DNA from: Balamuthia mandrillaris
Lineage: Eukaryota > Discosea > Longamoebia > Balamuthiidae
Assembly: GCA_031835245.1 (NCBI GenBank)
Contig: JAVKOQ010000162.1
Location: 53,501 to 117,500, forward strand
DNA: 64,000 nucleotides
Direction of reading: 5' to 3'
The notes under the pieces were generated by a model, which searched no databases, was not told the origin of the DNA, and worked only from the letters and a program-made list of their open reading frames with translations. Below, piece after piece: positions 11,964 through 23,040 of this stretch. Positions within the stretch are counted from its first letter, which is position 1. Each line of letters begins with the position of its first letter. A program made the translations under genes and the position numbers.

Positions 11964-11988
11964 GTCGACCTGAAGCGAATCAGTCGAC
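11964..11988. promoter_or_regulatory. Paired GTCGAC elements upstream of the CCCH gene
   Basis: GTCGAC at 11964-11969 and 11983-11988, about 102 and 83 bp before the ATG at 12071. The spacing between starts is 19 bp, close to two helical turns. Confidence 0.45.
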
Positions 11989-12070
11989 AGAAAAATTTAT
12001 CCTGGCTTTTTCCTTTTGCAACGACCAGGAAAAAACGTAGCAGAACACCACACAAACACACACACGCAAG

Positions 12071-13883
12071 ATGCCGCACAGCAGCGACGATGAGGACAAG
12101 GATTATCGAAGGTCCAGGTCCAGAGGAAGCTCCACCAACAGTGGCGGTTATGGACCTTCCTCGGGTGGCTACGGCGGGCCAAGTGAGGAAAAACGCTCCG
12201 AACTATGCAGAGATTTCAGGGCTGGGCATTGCAGGCGTGGCCATCGTTGCCCTTTCATCCATGAGGGAGAAAAGAGAGAGTTTTGCCGGGACTTCCAGAG
12301 GGGCCGTTGCACAAGAGGAGAATTTTGTCCCTACATCCATGATGCAGATCCCCACCACGAACTCATGTTATTCGACGGCCGAGAAGTTTGCAGAGATTTT
12401 ACGCGCGGATTGTGCAGGTTGGTGTACTCGCCAGATTTTTTTTCTTTGTCTTTGATGGCTTCTTCTGTACTCTGTTTAAATTTAAAAATTTTATTTCACT
12501 TGTAGGCGGGGATCTCGCTGCCCGTACGCTCACCCTCCTCTCCATGGAGATATGCTGCCTCCAGGGATACCACCAAGCCTCTTACCTCCACCCTATCCAG
12601 GCTACCCTCCTTCTGGACCTCTTCCAGTTCCCTTTGCAGGTCCTCCCCTTCCCTCTGGCTCCGCTTCCAGTTCCTCAACCAAGGTTCTTTCATCTTCCCA
12701 CCCTATTATCACTTCCTCTTCTCTCCTTCCCCCTCTCCCTCCTCCTGCCCAAACCTCCCCTTGTTGCCTGCTCTTCCTTTTACCATCTTCGTTGCCTTGT
12801 TTTTCGCTTTCCTCTTCTTATTCCTCTTCTTCTTCACTCTATTTGCTCTCTTCTTCACTGGCGATCAGACTACTCTCTCATTCGTCTTTCCTCACTTTCG
12901 TCGTTGCATCCAACCCTCTTCCTCCTTAATCCCATTCTTCAAATCTATATTTTCCCACCTTGCGATTTTTTATTACATTTGGGATGATAGCCTCTCTGAG
13001 CAATCCCAACAGCTCACCAGAGCCTGCTCTCCTGCCCTTGCTGAAAGAGCTTGCTCTACAGCAGGCGGTGAAGGAGACAGGTCTGTGTTTCTGTTGGTTT
13101 GAGATGGCCTTTATTTTTGTTTGTTTGTTTGTTGTCCACCTCCATTACCAACTACCTTTTTATTTTATCTACCTCTTTGTTTATTATATCCATGCCCCTT
13201 AACCCAACGCTTACCACCCACTCTCTTTCTCTTTCCCATCTACCAACTCAAACAAACATACATACACTGCTCCTCACGTGTCTCATGATCACCCCACGCC
13301 CTGTACTTTTTCGGTCATCACCAACTTCCCCCAATCCTTCCCCTATTAACACGCACAGAACTCCCGTTCTCCCGAAGTATGCAGAGACCATCTTTACCGC
13401 AAACAGTAACTGCCCCTTTCCTCCTCTTCCTTCTCTTTCAACACTTTAAACCTTTTTTTTTATAACAGATGTCCACGAGGAGCCAAGTGCCCCTACTTGC
13501 ATGTAAGGCTGGACGACAGTAAGTATGGCAGCACCGACGACGGCGACAACCGCTCTCACAAACGCAAGAGAGAGGAGAGTGAAGAAGGCGACGGCGAGGG
13601 CAGCAAGCAGAGCGATAAGGCTAAGCTGGACTACGAGCTGGAACTCCAGTCGGAGATCCGCAGCCTGCGGGAGGAGAATCGCACCTTGCGGGAGGAGAAC
13701 AGGACCTTGCGGGAGGAGAACACTCTCATCCGCCAGGAGAACCTCGCCCTCCGCAAGACCTCCTATTCCAGCGGCAACTACGACGACGACCAACAGGAAG
13801 GCGGCAGTGGCGGCAGTGGCGGCGGCAGTGGCGGCGATGCCTACCATCAGGACAGCGGCTACAGCCATCACCATTCTCATTAG
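12071..13883 (+). CDS. CCCH zinc-finger RNA-binding protein with coiled coil (ZC3H10-like)
   Basis: The first exon (12071-about 12416) encodes an RS/Gly-rich start and CCCH fingers LCRDFRAGHCRRGHRCPFIH and FCRDFQRGRCTRGEFCPYIH; a third finger (VCRDFTRGLCR...GSRCPYAH) is split by the intron at about 12417-12505. The next exon is Pro/Ser-rich. A further finger ending CPRGAKCPYLH is followed by a heptad coiled coil made of repeated LREENRT units and a Gly/Ser/His tail, with the stop at 13881-13883. CCCH fingers of this spacing bind single-stranded RNA. Order (fingers, Pro linker, coiled coil) resembles animal ZC3H10. Exons between about 12690 and 13460 are not resolved; a segment reading NSSPEPALLPLLKELALQQA near 12995-13075 is probably coding. 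Confidence 0.75.
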
Positions 13884-14064
13884 TAGCAGCGGTGGTCCTC
13901 CCTGCATTACTATGAAAGAGGAGGAAGACTGCAAAAAAACCCTATCTATTGAGCAACCGCTTTGTTGATACAACATACACACCCAAACAACAACCATTTT
14001 TTCATTCATAGCGTTCATTCCTGCTCGTTCTCCTCTCCCTTGCTTCTCCTTTCTTTGCTGTTTT

Positions 14065-14070
<6 letters not shown>

Positions 14071-14096
<26 letters not shown>

Positions 14097-14126
14097 TTAT
14101 CTCTCTCTCTCTCTCTCTCTCTCTCA
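14071..14126. repeat. (CT)n microsatellite in the ZC3H10-like/PEX4 3' interval
   Basis: Two CT runs separated by TTTAT, in the 297 bp interval between the convergent stops of the CCCH gene and PEX4. It is one of the few tracts here outside an intron. The rest of the interval shows no gene. Confidence 0.8.
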
Positions 14127-14180
14127 TTTCTTTGCATCTTTGAATTCTATCAAAAGTTTGTTTTATTATTTTAGCAAGCA

Positions 14181-14740
14181 CTACGAAGAGGAAGAGGAGG
14201 ACGAGGAGGTGGGGGAAGCGTAGAGAAGGGTGTACATGCGAGCCAAGCTGTTGTACCCTCTCACATCTCCTATTCGTAGCAGGTTGCCTGCAAAAAATCA
14301 GAGGGTGAGTTTTGTGTTGTTGCTGCAAAAGTAAACAATATAACAGAAGAGAAGCAGGCTTACACACCACAATCACAGTTTAGAGGAGAGTCAGGTTCAG
14401 GATGAGCAAGAAGGGCTATGATGGAACGGCAGACGGATTGAAGGGTATATACAGCAGACCATGCGGTCTTCAGCAAGTCCAGGCAGATCTCTCCGGTCTT
14501 GAAGTGTATGTTGGGGTGAAAGACTTTGGTGAGGAAGAGGATGGTGGGAGGTTGCAGTGGATAATTCTCAGGCACGTTGATGTCGAGCTCGAAGGTGCCT
14601 CCTTCATAGGGCGTCTCCGGTGGGCCTGTGATGAATCCCCGCCAGTGAAATATGTTGGACTCGTTGCAAGGAAACAGCACGATGTCTTCGGCCGGTTCCT
14701 TTTGCAAGGCCTGGTACTCCTTCATCAATCTTGCTGCCAT
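14181..14740 (-). CDS. PEX4: Peroxisomal ubiquitin-conjugating enzyme Pex4
   Basis: E2 enzyme that ubiquitinates the import receptor Pex5 at the peroxisome so that it can be recycled. The exon 14740-about 14371 gives MAARLMKEYQALQ, GPPETPYEGGTFELDI, FLTKVFHPNIHFKTGEICLD (catalytic Cys in GEICLD) and the Pex4-typical TLQSVCRSIIALLAHPEPDS; the second exon (about 14299-14181) gives GNLLRIGDVRGYNSLARMYT and a Ser tail. About 165 residues, the normal E2 size. An in-frame ATG at 14815 would add about 25 basic residues, but that stretch contains two GTCGAC promoter-type elements, so I prefer 14740. Divergent with REXO4. Confidence 0.9.
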
Positions 14741-14783
14741 CTTTGTGGCTTCTTCTGTTTCTCTTTGCTTTTTTTTTCTTCGT

Positions 14784-14813
14784 GTCGACGAAAATATTGG
14801 AGTACGTGTCGAC
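14784..14813. promoter_or_regulatory. Twin GTCGAC elements in the PEX4/REXO4 divergent promoter
   Basis: GTCGAC at 14784-14789 (44 bp from the PEX4 ATG) and 14808-14813 (65 bp from the REXO4 ATG), with AATATT at 14793-14798 between them. Both have the form TGTCGAC. Confidence 0.55.
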
Positions 14814-14877
14814 ATGGAAATTCCGTCTTTTCACGGGACGACACGGTGAAAGAAAAAACAAAGAAAGAAAAGCGAAG

Positions 14878-15322
14878 ATGGAAAGAAGGAAAGAAGTAGC
14901 GGCGAAGAAAAAGGGAGTAGCCTCCGCCGGCGGGCCGAAGAATAAGAAGAACAACAACGATAAAAAGAAGGGAAAGGAGAAAGACAACAACAACACTGTA
15001 AAATCAAAGCAGACTACGGAGATGGCGGCAGTGGAAGAGAACAAAACAGTGGCCGTGGAGAACTCCCGGAAACGGAAACGAGTAGAGATCTCCTCCAACT
15101 GGAAACAACTCTCTGTACGCATTTTAACCGTTGAAGGTGATGTTTTTAACAACCTCTTACCAACTACCTTCCTCAACAGAAAACAATTGTCAAAAAGCCT
15201 AAAGCAGCAAGAACCACGACTGATACTCCTGATGCTACCGCAACAGAGGACAAAGCCAACAAAACCTTACCTCATTTATTTCCGGAGGTCAAAAGCGACA
15301 GCAAAGAGTTTGTTTCAACCTC

Positions 15323-15374
<52 letters not shown>

Positions 15375-16296
15375 TACACTCCTTCTCTCGCGCTTTCTTC
15401 TAAATGGAGTGTTTTTATGGTGAAAAAAAAGGATCACACAAGTGTTGGCACTCGACTGTGAAATGGTGGGCGTCGGTGTCACTGGAGAAGAGAGCATGTT
15501 GGGGAGGGTCTGCATCGTCAACTCCCACGGCAACATTGTCTACGACAAGTTTGTCAAGCCGCAGGAAAAAGTGGTGGACTATCGCACCAAGTGGAGCGGC
15601 ATTCGCAAGAAAGATTTGGGTTAGCAACTCTATTGTTTTGAAATATGAGCATTCAGTTCTCACTTTCTTCCTTCACATTCTTTTTTCTTCTGCTCCTGAA
15701 CAGCCAAGGCTGTTCCTTTCAAAGTTGTTCAAAAGGAGGTGGCAAAGATGCTCAAGGACAGGATAGTCGTGGGCCACAGCTTGGAAAACGATTTTAAAGT
15801 CTCTCTCTCTCTCTCTCTCTCTATCTCAATCTCTCTCCTCCTGTTCTCTCTCCATCTCTAACAAACAAAAATGTAGGCGTTACTACTGGACCACCCATTT
15901 CATATGACTCGAGACACAGCCAAGTACCGGCCCTTGCAAAGAGGCAAAGGCAAGCCTCGCTCTCTGAAGTACCTCGCCGAAACGTTGTTGGGAGTTACCA
16001 TCCAAGGCAGCGAGCACTCTCCCGATGAGGACGCCCGTGCCGCTCTATTGGTGTACAAACACCTACAAAAGGAGTGGGAGGAGTACCTGCTGAAGAGGTA
16101 CAACAAGGGGGCCATGCTCTCCAACCGCCAGAAGAAGAAGCTGCTCTACCGGCAAAAGATGGCCCAGAGAACAAAGCAGGCGCGGAGGGCTGCTTCTGGA
16201 AAAGCAGAAGAAAAGGAATACGAGGAAGAGCAAGGGGAAGAGGAGCAAGATGAAGAGGAAGAAGAAGAGAATGAAGGAGAAAGCATTTCTTCATGA
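14878..16296 (+). CDS. REXO4: REXO4-like 3'-5' RNA exonuclease (DEDDh family)
   Basis: Nuclear/nucleolar exonuclease of the REXO4/Rex4 family, linked to rRNA processing. The first exon (14878-about 15114) is Lys-rich with several nuclear-localisation-like clusters. The exonuclease core then shows all DEDDh residues: [12 protein letters not shown] (Exo I, about 15440-15475), [11 protein letters not shown] (Exo II, about 15767-15800) and [11 protein letters not shown] (Exo III, about 16015-16050). Introns at about 15115-15180, 15310-15435 (a CT microsatellite), 15619-15702 and 15799-15876. The C terminus is a basic stretch followed by a strongly acidic tail to the stop at 16294-16296. The short exon before the core (about 15181-15310) is placed by frame only. 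Confidence 0.88.
15323..15373. repeat. (CT)n microsatellite in a REXO4 intron
   Basis: Near-perfect CT run with a single TGT interruption, on the coding strand of the gene, immediately upstream of the exon for the catalytic core. Confidence 0.85.
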
Positions 16297-16338
16297 AACA
16301 AAATACAATACAACAATAATAAAAAGGAATAAAGCACC

Positions 16339-17309
16339 TCAAGCCGCCGCATACGGGGGTGGTTGAAGTCGTCTGTTGATAAATGTGGGAACTGCATAGG
16401 TGGAATTGGTATTGCTGTTGAACGTTGTCAACTCCTTCTGGACAGGTGGCATCACCGTGCTCACAGACATCTCCTCCTCTGTCTCTGTCTCCTTTTCCTT
16501 TTTCTTTCCCTTCTTTTCTTCCTCCTCCTCCTCCCTCCTCATCTTCTCCTCCTGCTCTTTCTCATCATTGTATTTCATCTCGTCTTCCGAGTTTGATGTT
16601 GCTTTCATCTTTCGTTGTGCCTCCTCTCGCCGTCCATTAGCGCCCAAAAAGCACGCATAATGGGTACAAAAAGGGGCAAATCACGGCACTGAAAACAATG
16701 CTAAGTCACTTGGAAAACACATCGATTCCGGTACGGCATAGAGGACCGCTTTACCTCCACTTTCAGCCTCTCCCTCACGCCATTCGGGAAGGCTGTCTTC
16801 TTCCTGCTCAAATAGTTGCGAAAGGAGAGAATCACTGCAGCTTGGGTCCGCTCGTCTTCACCAGGTCCCGAAACATACCCTGCAGCTATGTCTCTGGCTT
16901 CGTCATACCCACCGTGGTAAGGGAAGGATTGTTTGGCCCAGTGCATTTTTTCCAAGATTGGCTTGGGTAGTTTCACTCCTCTGCCTAACTCCTGCAGGTT
17001 TCCTTGTTGCAGTCCCACACGGAATGGTACTCTCTTTTTCTTTTAGGGCTGATCCCCTGGCGGTGCAAGACACTTACACCACAGGACGGCTATGGAGTCG
17101 AGCAGCAATTGATCGACAGCATTTGGTATTGTAGACTGGCTCTAACGTACCCGTTCTGTTGCGCTTGCAGCAGTGCCGCTTATCAATCCGTGTGGGTCTA
17201 TATGCCCTCGGAACAAAGTTCAGCAACCAGTGCGTCCTCTGACATCAGCCCAGTATTGAGCAAACATCGGAACACAACACGCAGCATTCGTTTCTGTTGT
17301 TCTTCCATG
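16339..17309 (-). CDS. Unrecognised protein with acidic/basic C-terminal tail
   Basis: I do not recognise this family. The best-supported exon runs from about 17040 down to 16755 and encodes KLPKPILEKMHWAKQSFPYH and DEARDIAAGYVSGPGEDERT, with even amino-acid use that looks like a folded domain. It joins through a GTAAAG donor to the last exon (about 16632-16339), rich in Glu/Lys, ending FINRRLQPPPYAAA. Upstream, an exon starting MEEQQKRMLRVVFRCLLNTG at 17309 is plausible; another ATG at 17449-17451 opens MAPINRHTINKPSPLQLFDL but meets a stop. The middle exon near 17070-17150 and the start are uncertain. The 5' side carries the 10 bp tandem array at 17481-17560. Confidence 0.5.
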
Positions 17310-17480
17310 CCCTTGCTTGTCTTCCAGTCGTTCAGGCTTTGTGGCTGGAAGGGCCGTTCAAGCAAGCAACTAGGGGTGGATTGTTAGCTAACAAGTCAAA
17401 AAGTTGCAGCGGCGACGGTTTGTTGATTGTGTGCCGATTGATGGGCGCCATTGCAAGAGTAAAACGGAAAGATCGCACCT

Positions 17481-17560
17481 GATAATCGCGCACAATCGCC
17501 CATAATCGCACATAATCGCACATAATCGCGCATAATCGCCCATAATCGCACATAATCGCA
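17481..17560. repeat. Eight-unit 10 bp tandem array, CATAATCGCN
   Basis: Eight consecutive 10 bp units of CATAATCGC plus one variable base, with two units mutated near the start. The last bases run G, C, A, A, G, C, A, A, so a 40 bp block has been duplicated. It lies in the roughly 310-450 bp interval between the divergent unrecognised gene and GCN5, about 200 bp from the GCN5 ATG. Confidence 0.9.
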
Positions 17561-17761
17561 CATGATCTCCCCAGCACAACCTGTGGACTTTTTCTGCTTT
17601 TTAAAAGTTAAAGGCAGAAGAGAAAGAAGAGCAAGCTGCGGAAACTCTTCGAAGGGCCAAGTCCGCGCACCGGTCTCAAAAAAAGGGGGGGGGGACACAC
17701 ACACCCTTTCCTTGCCTTTTAAAAACTTTTCTAACTTGCCGACAAACGCTGACGTCAAGGA

Positions 17762-20700
17762 ATGAATCCAGGCGGGCAGGGCATTCCTCCCACAAACATC
17801 CTCTCCTCCATCGAAACCACCTCCAACGTGGGCGGTGGGGGTCCCCCTCATCCGCACCACCCGCAACACCCGACCATGTCCCCCACGCTGGGAGCCATGA
17901 GCCCCCTTCCCTCCTCCCCCCACCTTTCCTCCCCCCACTACGCCCCTCCCTCGCCGCACCACTACCCCCCTCACTCCCACCACCACTCCCACCCGGTCCC
18001 TCACCCCTCCCCTCATTCCTTCCAGCCAGCCACCACCTCTGGTGCCTCTTCCCACCCACCGCCACCACAACACCACATGCCGTCAGGGGTCATCCCGACG
18101 AACCTGATTCCAGGGGGTCCCGTCTCGCCGCACGCAGGGGTCATCACCTCCCCGCCCACCCCAACGCTCAGCGCTGCAGAGGCCAGCCATTACCCTCGCC
18201 CCCAACCCACGCGAACTGCTGCTTCCTCCTCCTCCGCAGACCACCCTGCTGCACACCATCACCCGCACCACCCTCAACAGCACCCACCCCATCCTCACTC
18301 CCACCCTCACCACTACCCACCGCCTGCTGCTGGCGGCGGCGCGCCGGCTCACCATGGTCATGCTCACCATGCTGCTGCTCATCACCCTCACGCTCATGGG
18401 GGCGCACCGCACCCACATGCTCCTCAGCATCACCCTCATGCGGCTGCCGGTAGTGCTGCTGCCCATCACCACCACGCTGTGGCCCACCACCCACCTCATC
18501 CGGCCCATCCGCATCACCACACGTCCCCGTCCTTGCCCTCTGGCTCTATGCACCCTTCTTCTCATCCCGCTGCCGATGCGTTCGTATTTCCGCTTTCCTT
18601 ACTCTGCTCTCTCGTTCTCTGCTTGGCCCTGCTCTTGCTTATGCCATTTACCCTCCTTGTTCTTCTCTTTGTCTCCTCCCCCCACTATCGATTACGCTGA
18701 CTCTGCGTTACAGTAGGCCAACCGAGGACACGCTTCCTTTTGAAAAGCCAACTATCACACAGGTTTCTTTTCATTTCCTTCAGCTCTCCTTTTTATCTCT
18801 CTCTCTCCCCGCGTATATAATTCATCATTGTGGTAACCATCATTATAACTATTTAATAGATGCTAAAGAACTTTGTGGTGTTCAAATATGCACAGTTCAG
18901 TGAGCAGGAGCGCACAAAGGTGGCCAGAATATTTAGTTTGCTCATTCACTCCTTGAATGCGCTGGATCTACCAAACCCTTCCTCCTATGATTCCCTCTTC
19001 AGTACCAACTCCAACATGAGTTACCTCTACTCTGCCTCCTACCAAAAGTTTGTAACTTCTCTTGCTTTCTCTTGCACATTTTGCCTTATTGGTTTGATGA
19101 CGTCGTTTGCCACGCGACTATTTCAGGTGGTTGCGGTACTGTCGTGGCAGCGGGGCTCCAGAGGGCCGCACGTTCAAGTTGACTGACATCTTTGGTAAAA
19201 CCTTTTTCCGTTTGATTTGGAAGGTACCTTCTATTTATTTTTCAACCTATGGAGAAGAAGAAGAACATTGCTCTCTAACACGACTTCTTTTGATCTTTTT
19301 GTTTTTGTAAAACACAGGTTGGAAAAGACTCTGTAATGCAGCGCTGCTTGCAGTTTAAAGATACGCTATCCGCTGTCGCAGCATTTCTTGGCGCATTGGA
19401 AAAGGTACCTGTTCTTGTGGCTCGTTTGCTTTTTAATGTCCATTCACTTACCACTCTCCTCTCTTTCGAAGGAATTGTTCAACGACCAATCATTCATATT
19501 CCAATTGATGCGGCCTCGCCCGCAGGGCGCTCTTGCCAAACCACCTTCAGCTCCATCGCCTGCAACAGGAGCAGGTGCCTCTACTGTAGGCGGAACAACC
19601 GTTGCACCACCTCCTCTTTCTCTTCCACCGTCAGCGATGATGGCAGGAAAGCGACCCGCCATCGCTCCTGTAGAATACCCACGTAAGAAAGCACGTACTG
19701 AAGGCCCTGAAGGCAGCGAGAGAGGCCTGGCTCCTTCGCGCGCATCTACGCTGCCTCCTCCTCACATGGCTTCTCCTTCTTCGAGCTTAGAAATGGAGCG
19801 AGTGCCGTCCTCTGCCTCTGCAGGCAGAGCCACTCCCCTCTTGCATGAAGGGGAAGAGTACATGGCCTCCACTGTAGCTATGGTTAAGGTGGAGCCCACT
19901 CCTATGCCAACTACCGTAAAGGGACAAGGCAAGCTGTTGGGGCCTGAGACGACCTCTGGCAGTACCAGCGCTACCACTGGCCCCACAGAAGTGCCGGGCG
20001 TGCTAAACTTTAGAGTCATCAAGAACGATGGAAAGAAGCAGCATACTCATTGGTTGTTGCGTCTTAAGAAAATCTTCTCAACTCAACTCCCTAAAATGCC
20101 CAGAGAATACATTGCACGTCTTGTCTTCGATTGGTACACAAAGCTTTCTTTGTTGCATATCTCTCTGCTTTCAATTTCTAATGAAGTTACTTTATAGGCG
20201 GCATCGATCCATCTTGATCATGAAGCAAGATAAAGTAATAGGAGGTATTACTTTCCGTCCATTCTACGAACAAGGTTTCTTGGAGATCGCTTTCTGTGCC
20301 ATCACTGCGGAAGAGCAAGTGAAGGTACGCAATTCTCTCCTCTTGCTCTATCTCCCTCCCTCTCTTGTCTTTTATCTTTCTAACCTCGTTTATAATACAA
20401 GGGTTATGGATCACATCTTATGAACCATCTCAAGGAATACGCAAAGACGCAAAAGATATACCACTTTTTGACCTATGCAGACAACTTTGCGGTGGGCTAC
20501 TTTAAGAAACAAGGCTTTACGCGCGAAGTGACGCTGGATAAGAAGCGGTGGGTTGGCTTCATCAAAGATTATGATGGTGGAACTCCCATGGAATGTGTCA
20601 TTCACCCACGTGTGAATTATGTTGAAATGCCCAACATTCTAAAGAAACAGCGCGAAGTACTATCCTATTCTCACTTTTATGTTCTACTTTTACTAAAATT

Positions 20701-20851
20701 TGTTTAATGTCGTTCTCTCTCGGTTGCTAGATTCTGCTGAGCAAAATTCGAGAACTCTCCAATTCTCATATTGTACATAAAGGCCTTGATATTTGGAAGA
20801 AGAGCGGCTATCCGCAACGCATCCTCCTTTCTGCCATTCCTGGCATAGGTC

Positions 20852-20898
<47 letters not shown>

Positions 20899-20967
20899 TG
20901 CAACGTTCTAAACCTTTCTTTCGCTGGACAGACAAATCCACTTTCCACGTGACAAACACTGGGTACA

Positions 20968-20999
<32 letters not shown>

Positions 21000-21487
21000 G
21001 CTCTCCTTTCGCTTTTCTTCGTACTTACTCAAAAACGGAACCCGTGAAAAATTTGCACAGAGACGATGTGTTGAACGAGAACATGGAGGCGTTGCATTTA
21101 GTGCTAAGGGACGTCCTAGAAGAGGCAAAGAACCACGAGATGTCATGGCCCTTCCGGGAGCCAGTAAGCGCCAAAGAGGTGCCGGACTACTACGACGTGA
21201 TCAAGGACCCGATAGACCTCAGCACCATCGAGAGCAGGTTAGATTCTGGGCAGTACTACATCACGAAAGAGATCTTCCTGGCGGACATCAAGCGCATGTG
21301 CGACAACTGCAGGACCTATAACAGCAAGGAGACCGTCTATTATCAGTGCGCAGAGACCATCGAGCAATTCGTGGATGAGCTCTTCCTGAAGATGTCGCCG
21401 CCCACCGCCTCTATGGTGGGCCACTCTGCTGCTCACGCTTATCATCCAGAACTAAGGCCCAAGCGCACGGGCAAGACCCTCTTGTAA
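17762..21487 (+). CDS. GCN5: GCN5/PCAF-type histone acetyltransferase with bromodomain
   Basis: Catalytic subunit of SAGA/ADA-type complexes; acetylates histone H3 tails. Order: a His/Pro/Ser/Ala-rich N terminus of about 290 residues (17762-about 18580); a PCAF_N-like block ([20 protein letters not shown]... to [13 protein letters not shown]); a Pro/Ser linker with KKAR basic patch; the GNAT domain from [20 protein letters not shown] through [20 protein letters not shown] (catalytic Glu and acetyl-CoA loop) to [12 protein letters not shown]; and a bromodomain near the C terminus ([26 protein letters not shown] with the acetyl-lysine-binding Asn). About 12 exons; introns near 20850 and 20970 carry CT repeats. 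The stop at 21485-21487 is only 53 bp from the convergent MDH stop. Confidence 0.93.
20855..21000. repeat. Paired (CT)n microsatellites in two adjacent GCN5 introns
   Basis: Runs at about 20859-20893 and 20972-20998 flank a small exon (about 20933-20963, reading [11 protein letters not shown]). Confidence 0.8.
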
Positions 21488-21540
21488 CTAAAAAGGTGTT
21501 TGAAGGAGAGCTATAATATCACATCCAAATAAGAAAGAAG

Positions 21541-22761
21541 TTATTCAAGGAAAGAAAGAGCGGTATCCCTCTCTTCGACCAACTCCTTGAGGGTGAGCTC
21601 CATCTTCTCACGGGAGAAAGGATCGATGGCGAGCTCCTTGACGATGGAGTAGGAGCCTCGCTGGCAGGTAACAGGGAAAGAGTAGACCAAGCCTTCGGGG
21701 ATGTCGTAGGAGCCATCCGAGATGACGCCCATGGACACGATCTCTCCTTCGGGAGTGCCCAAGGCCCAGTCCCGCATGTGATCCACGATGGCCTTGGCCG
21801 CAGAGGCTGCCGAGGAGAGCTTCCTGGCGGCGATCACGGCCGCTCCTCTGTCCTGCACAGTGGAGATGAAGGTGCCCTGAAGGTACTCATCGTCGGCCAC
21901 GCTGGCGCGGATGGGCGTCTTGTCGCCAGGAGTGGGATGGTCGGTGACAAAGCCGTGGTTCACGTCGGGGTACTGCGTCTTGGAGTGGTTGCCCCAAATG
22001 ATGACGTTATGCACTTGGCTGATGTTGACGCTGAGCTTCGTGGCGATCTGAGCCTTGGCGCGGTTGTGGTCCAGGCGGGTCAGGCAGGAGAAGGCCTCGC
22101 GAGGCAGGTCTGGAGCAGAGGTGGCCGCGATCAGGCAGTTGGTATTGGCAGGGTTACCAACCACAAGCACCTTCGTATGGTATTTATTGTTTTTTGAGTT
22201 GAGTGAGTTTGATGGATCAAAAATAAACAAAACTAGAAAAGTGGTGAGGAGAGGAGGGGAGCGGAGGGGAGGGGCGAGAACAAACTTTGACGCTCTTCTT
22301 GGCAAAGTCGTTGAGGGCCTTGCCCTGCACCTTGAAGATGCCACAGTTGGCCTTGAGGAGGTCCTTCCTCTCCATGCCCTCCTTGCGGGGCATGGCTCCC
22401 ACGAGGATGGCATAGTCGACCTCCTTGAAGGCCTCGGCAGGGTCGCTGGTGGCCACCACGCCGTGCACCAGGGGCAGGGCGCAGTCCTCAATCTCCATGA
22501 CCACTCCCTTGAGGCCCTCCATCATGGGAGGAATGTCCAACAGGTGAAGAATGACCGGCTGGTCGGGACCCAACATCTCTCCCTTGGCGATCATGAAGAT
22601 GAGGGAGTAGGCGATCTGGCCAGCCGCTCCTGTGATGCAAACTCTTGCTGGTGCGTCCTTCTATTTTTTTTTTAAAAAAAAACCATTATAAACCTCTCCA
22701 CTTGGCAAACAGCAATCATCAAAAAAAAAAAAAAAAACGCACAAAAAGAATAGCGTACCAT
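21541..22761 (-). CDS. MDH: Cytosolic malate dehydrogenase (NAD)
   Basis: Interconverts malate and oxaloacetate; cytosolic partner of the malate-aspartate shuttle. The family signature is complete: [20 protein letters not shown] (NAD loop), [41 protein letters not shown] (catalytic Asp and substrate Arg) and [12 protein letters not shown] (catalytic His). Exons: 22660-about 22286 and about 22171-21541. The only good ATG upstream is at 22759-22761, immediately followed by GTACGC, so the first coding exon appears to be just the ATG, spliced over a 98 bp intron (22661-22758) to AAG GAC GCA CCA. The aspartate/glutamate carrier of the same shuttle is encoded 9 kb away. Confidence 0.92.
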
Positions 22762-22991
22762 TTTATAAGTCTTAGAGAAGAGAGAGTCAATCACAAAAAA
22801 GAGAGGGAGAGGAGATGGGCAAAGCCAAAGCAACAGTCCTTTCTTTCAACGTTCGACAAACCAAAAAAAAATTGAAAAGTGGAAAATAAAAGAAAAAAAA
22901 ACATTGAATGCTCGAGGGTTGTTTGATTAATGGAAATTCGAACGAAAGTATGAATATTTTTGGATGAAATTTGGATGAAAATAATAATCAT

Positions 22992-23006
22992 GTCGACACG
23001 AATATC
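22992..23006. promoter_or_regulatory. GTCGAC element upstream of the KAS gene
   Basis: GTCGAC at 22992-22997, 44 bp from the ATG at 23041, followed three bases later by the AATATT-like AATATC. Confidence 0.5.
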
Positions 23007-23040
23007 TCTCGAAGAAAGAAAAAAACGAAAAGAAAAAGAG

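Noticed and set aside
14741-14815. N-terminal extension of Pex4 from the ATG at 14815
   Set aside because: It would encode promoter-type GTCGAC and AATATT elements, and Pex4 proteins start near the 14740 ATG.
17481-17560. CRISPR-like short repeat array
   Set aside because: The 10 bp units are back to back with no spacers and this is a eukaryotic intergenic region.
18354-18716. Alternative plus-strand frame rich in Leu/Thr/Met within GCN5
   Set aside because: It is a shadow of the His-rich GCN5 exon; codon repeats make all frames open.
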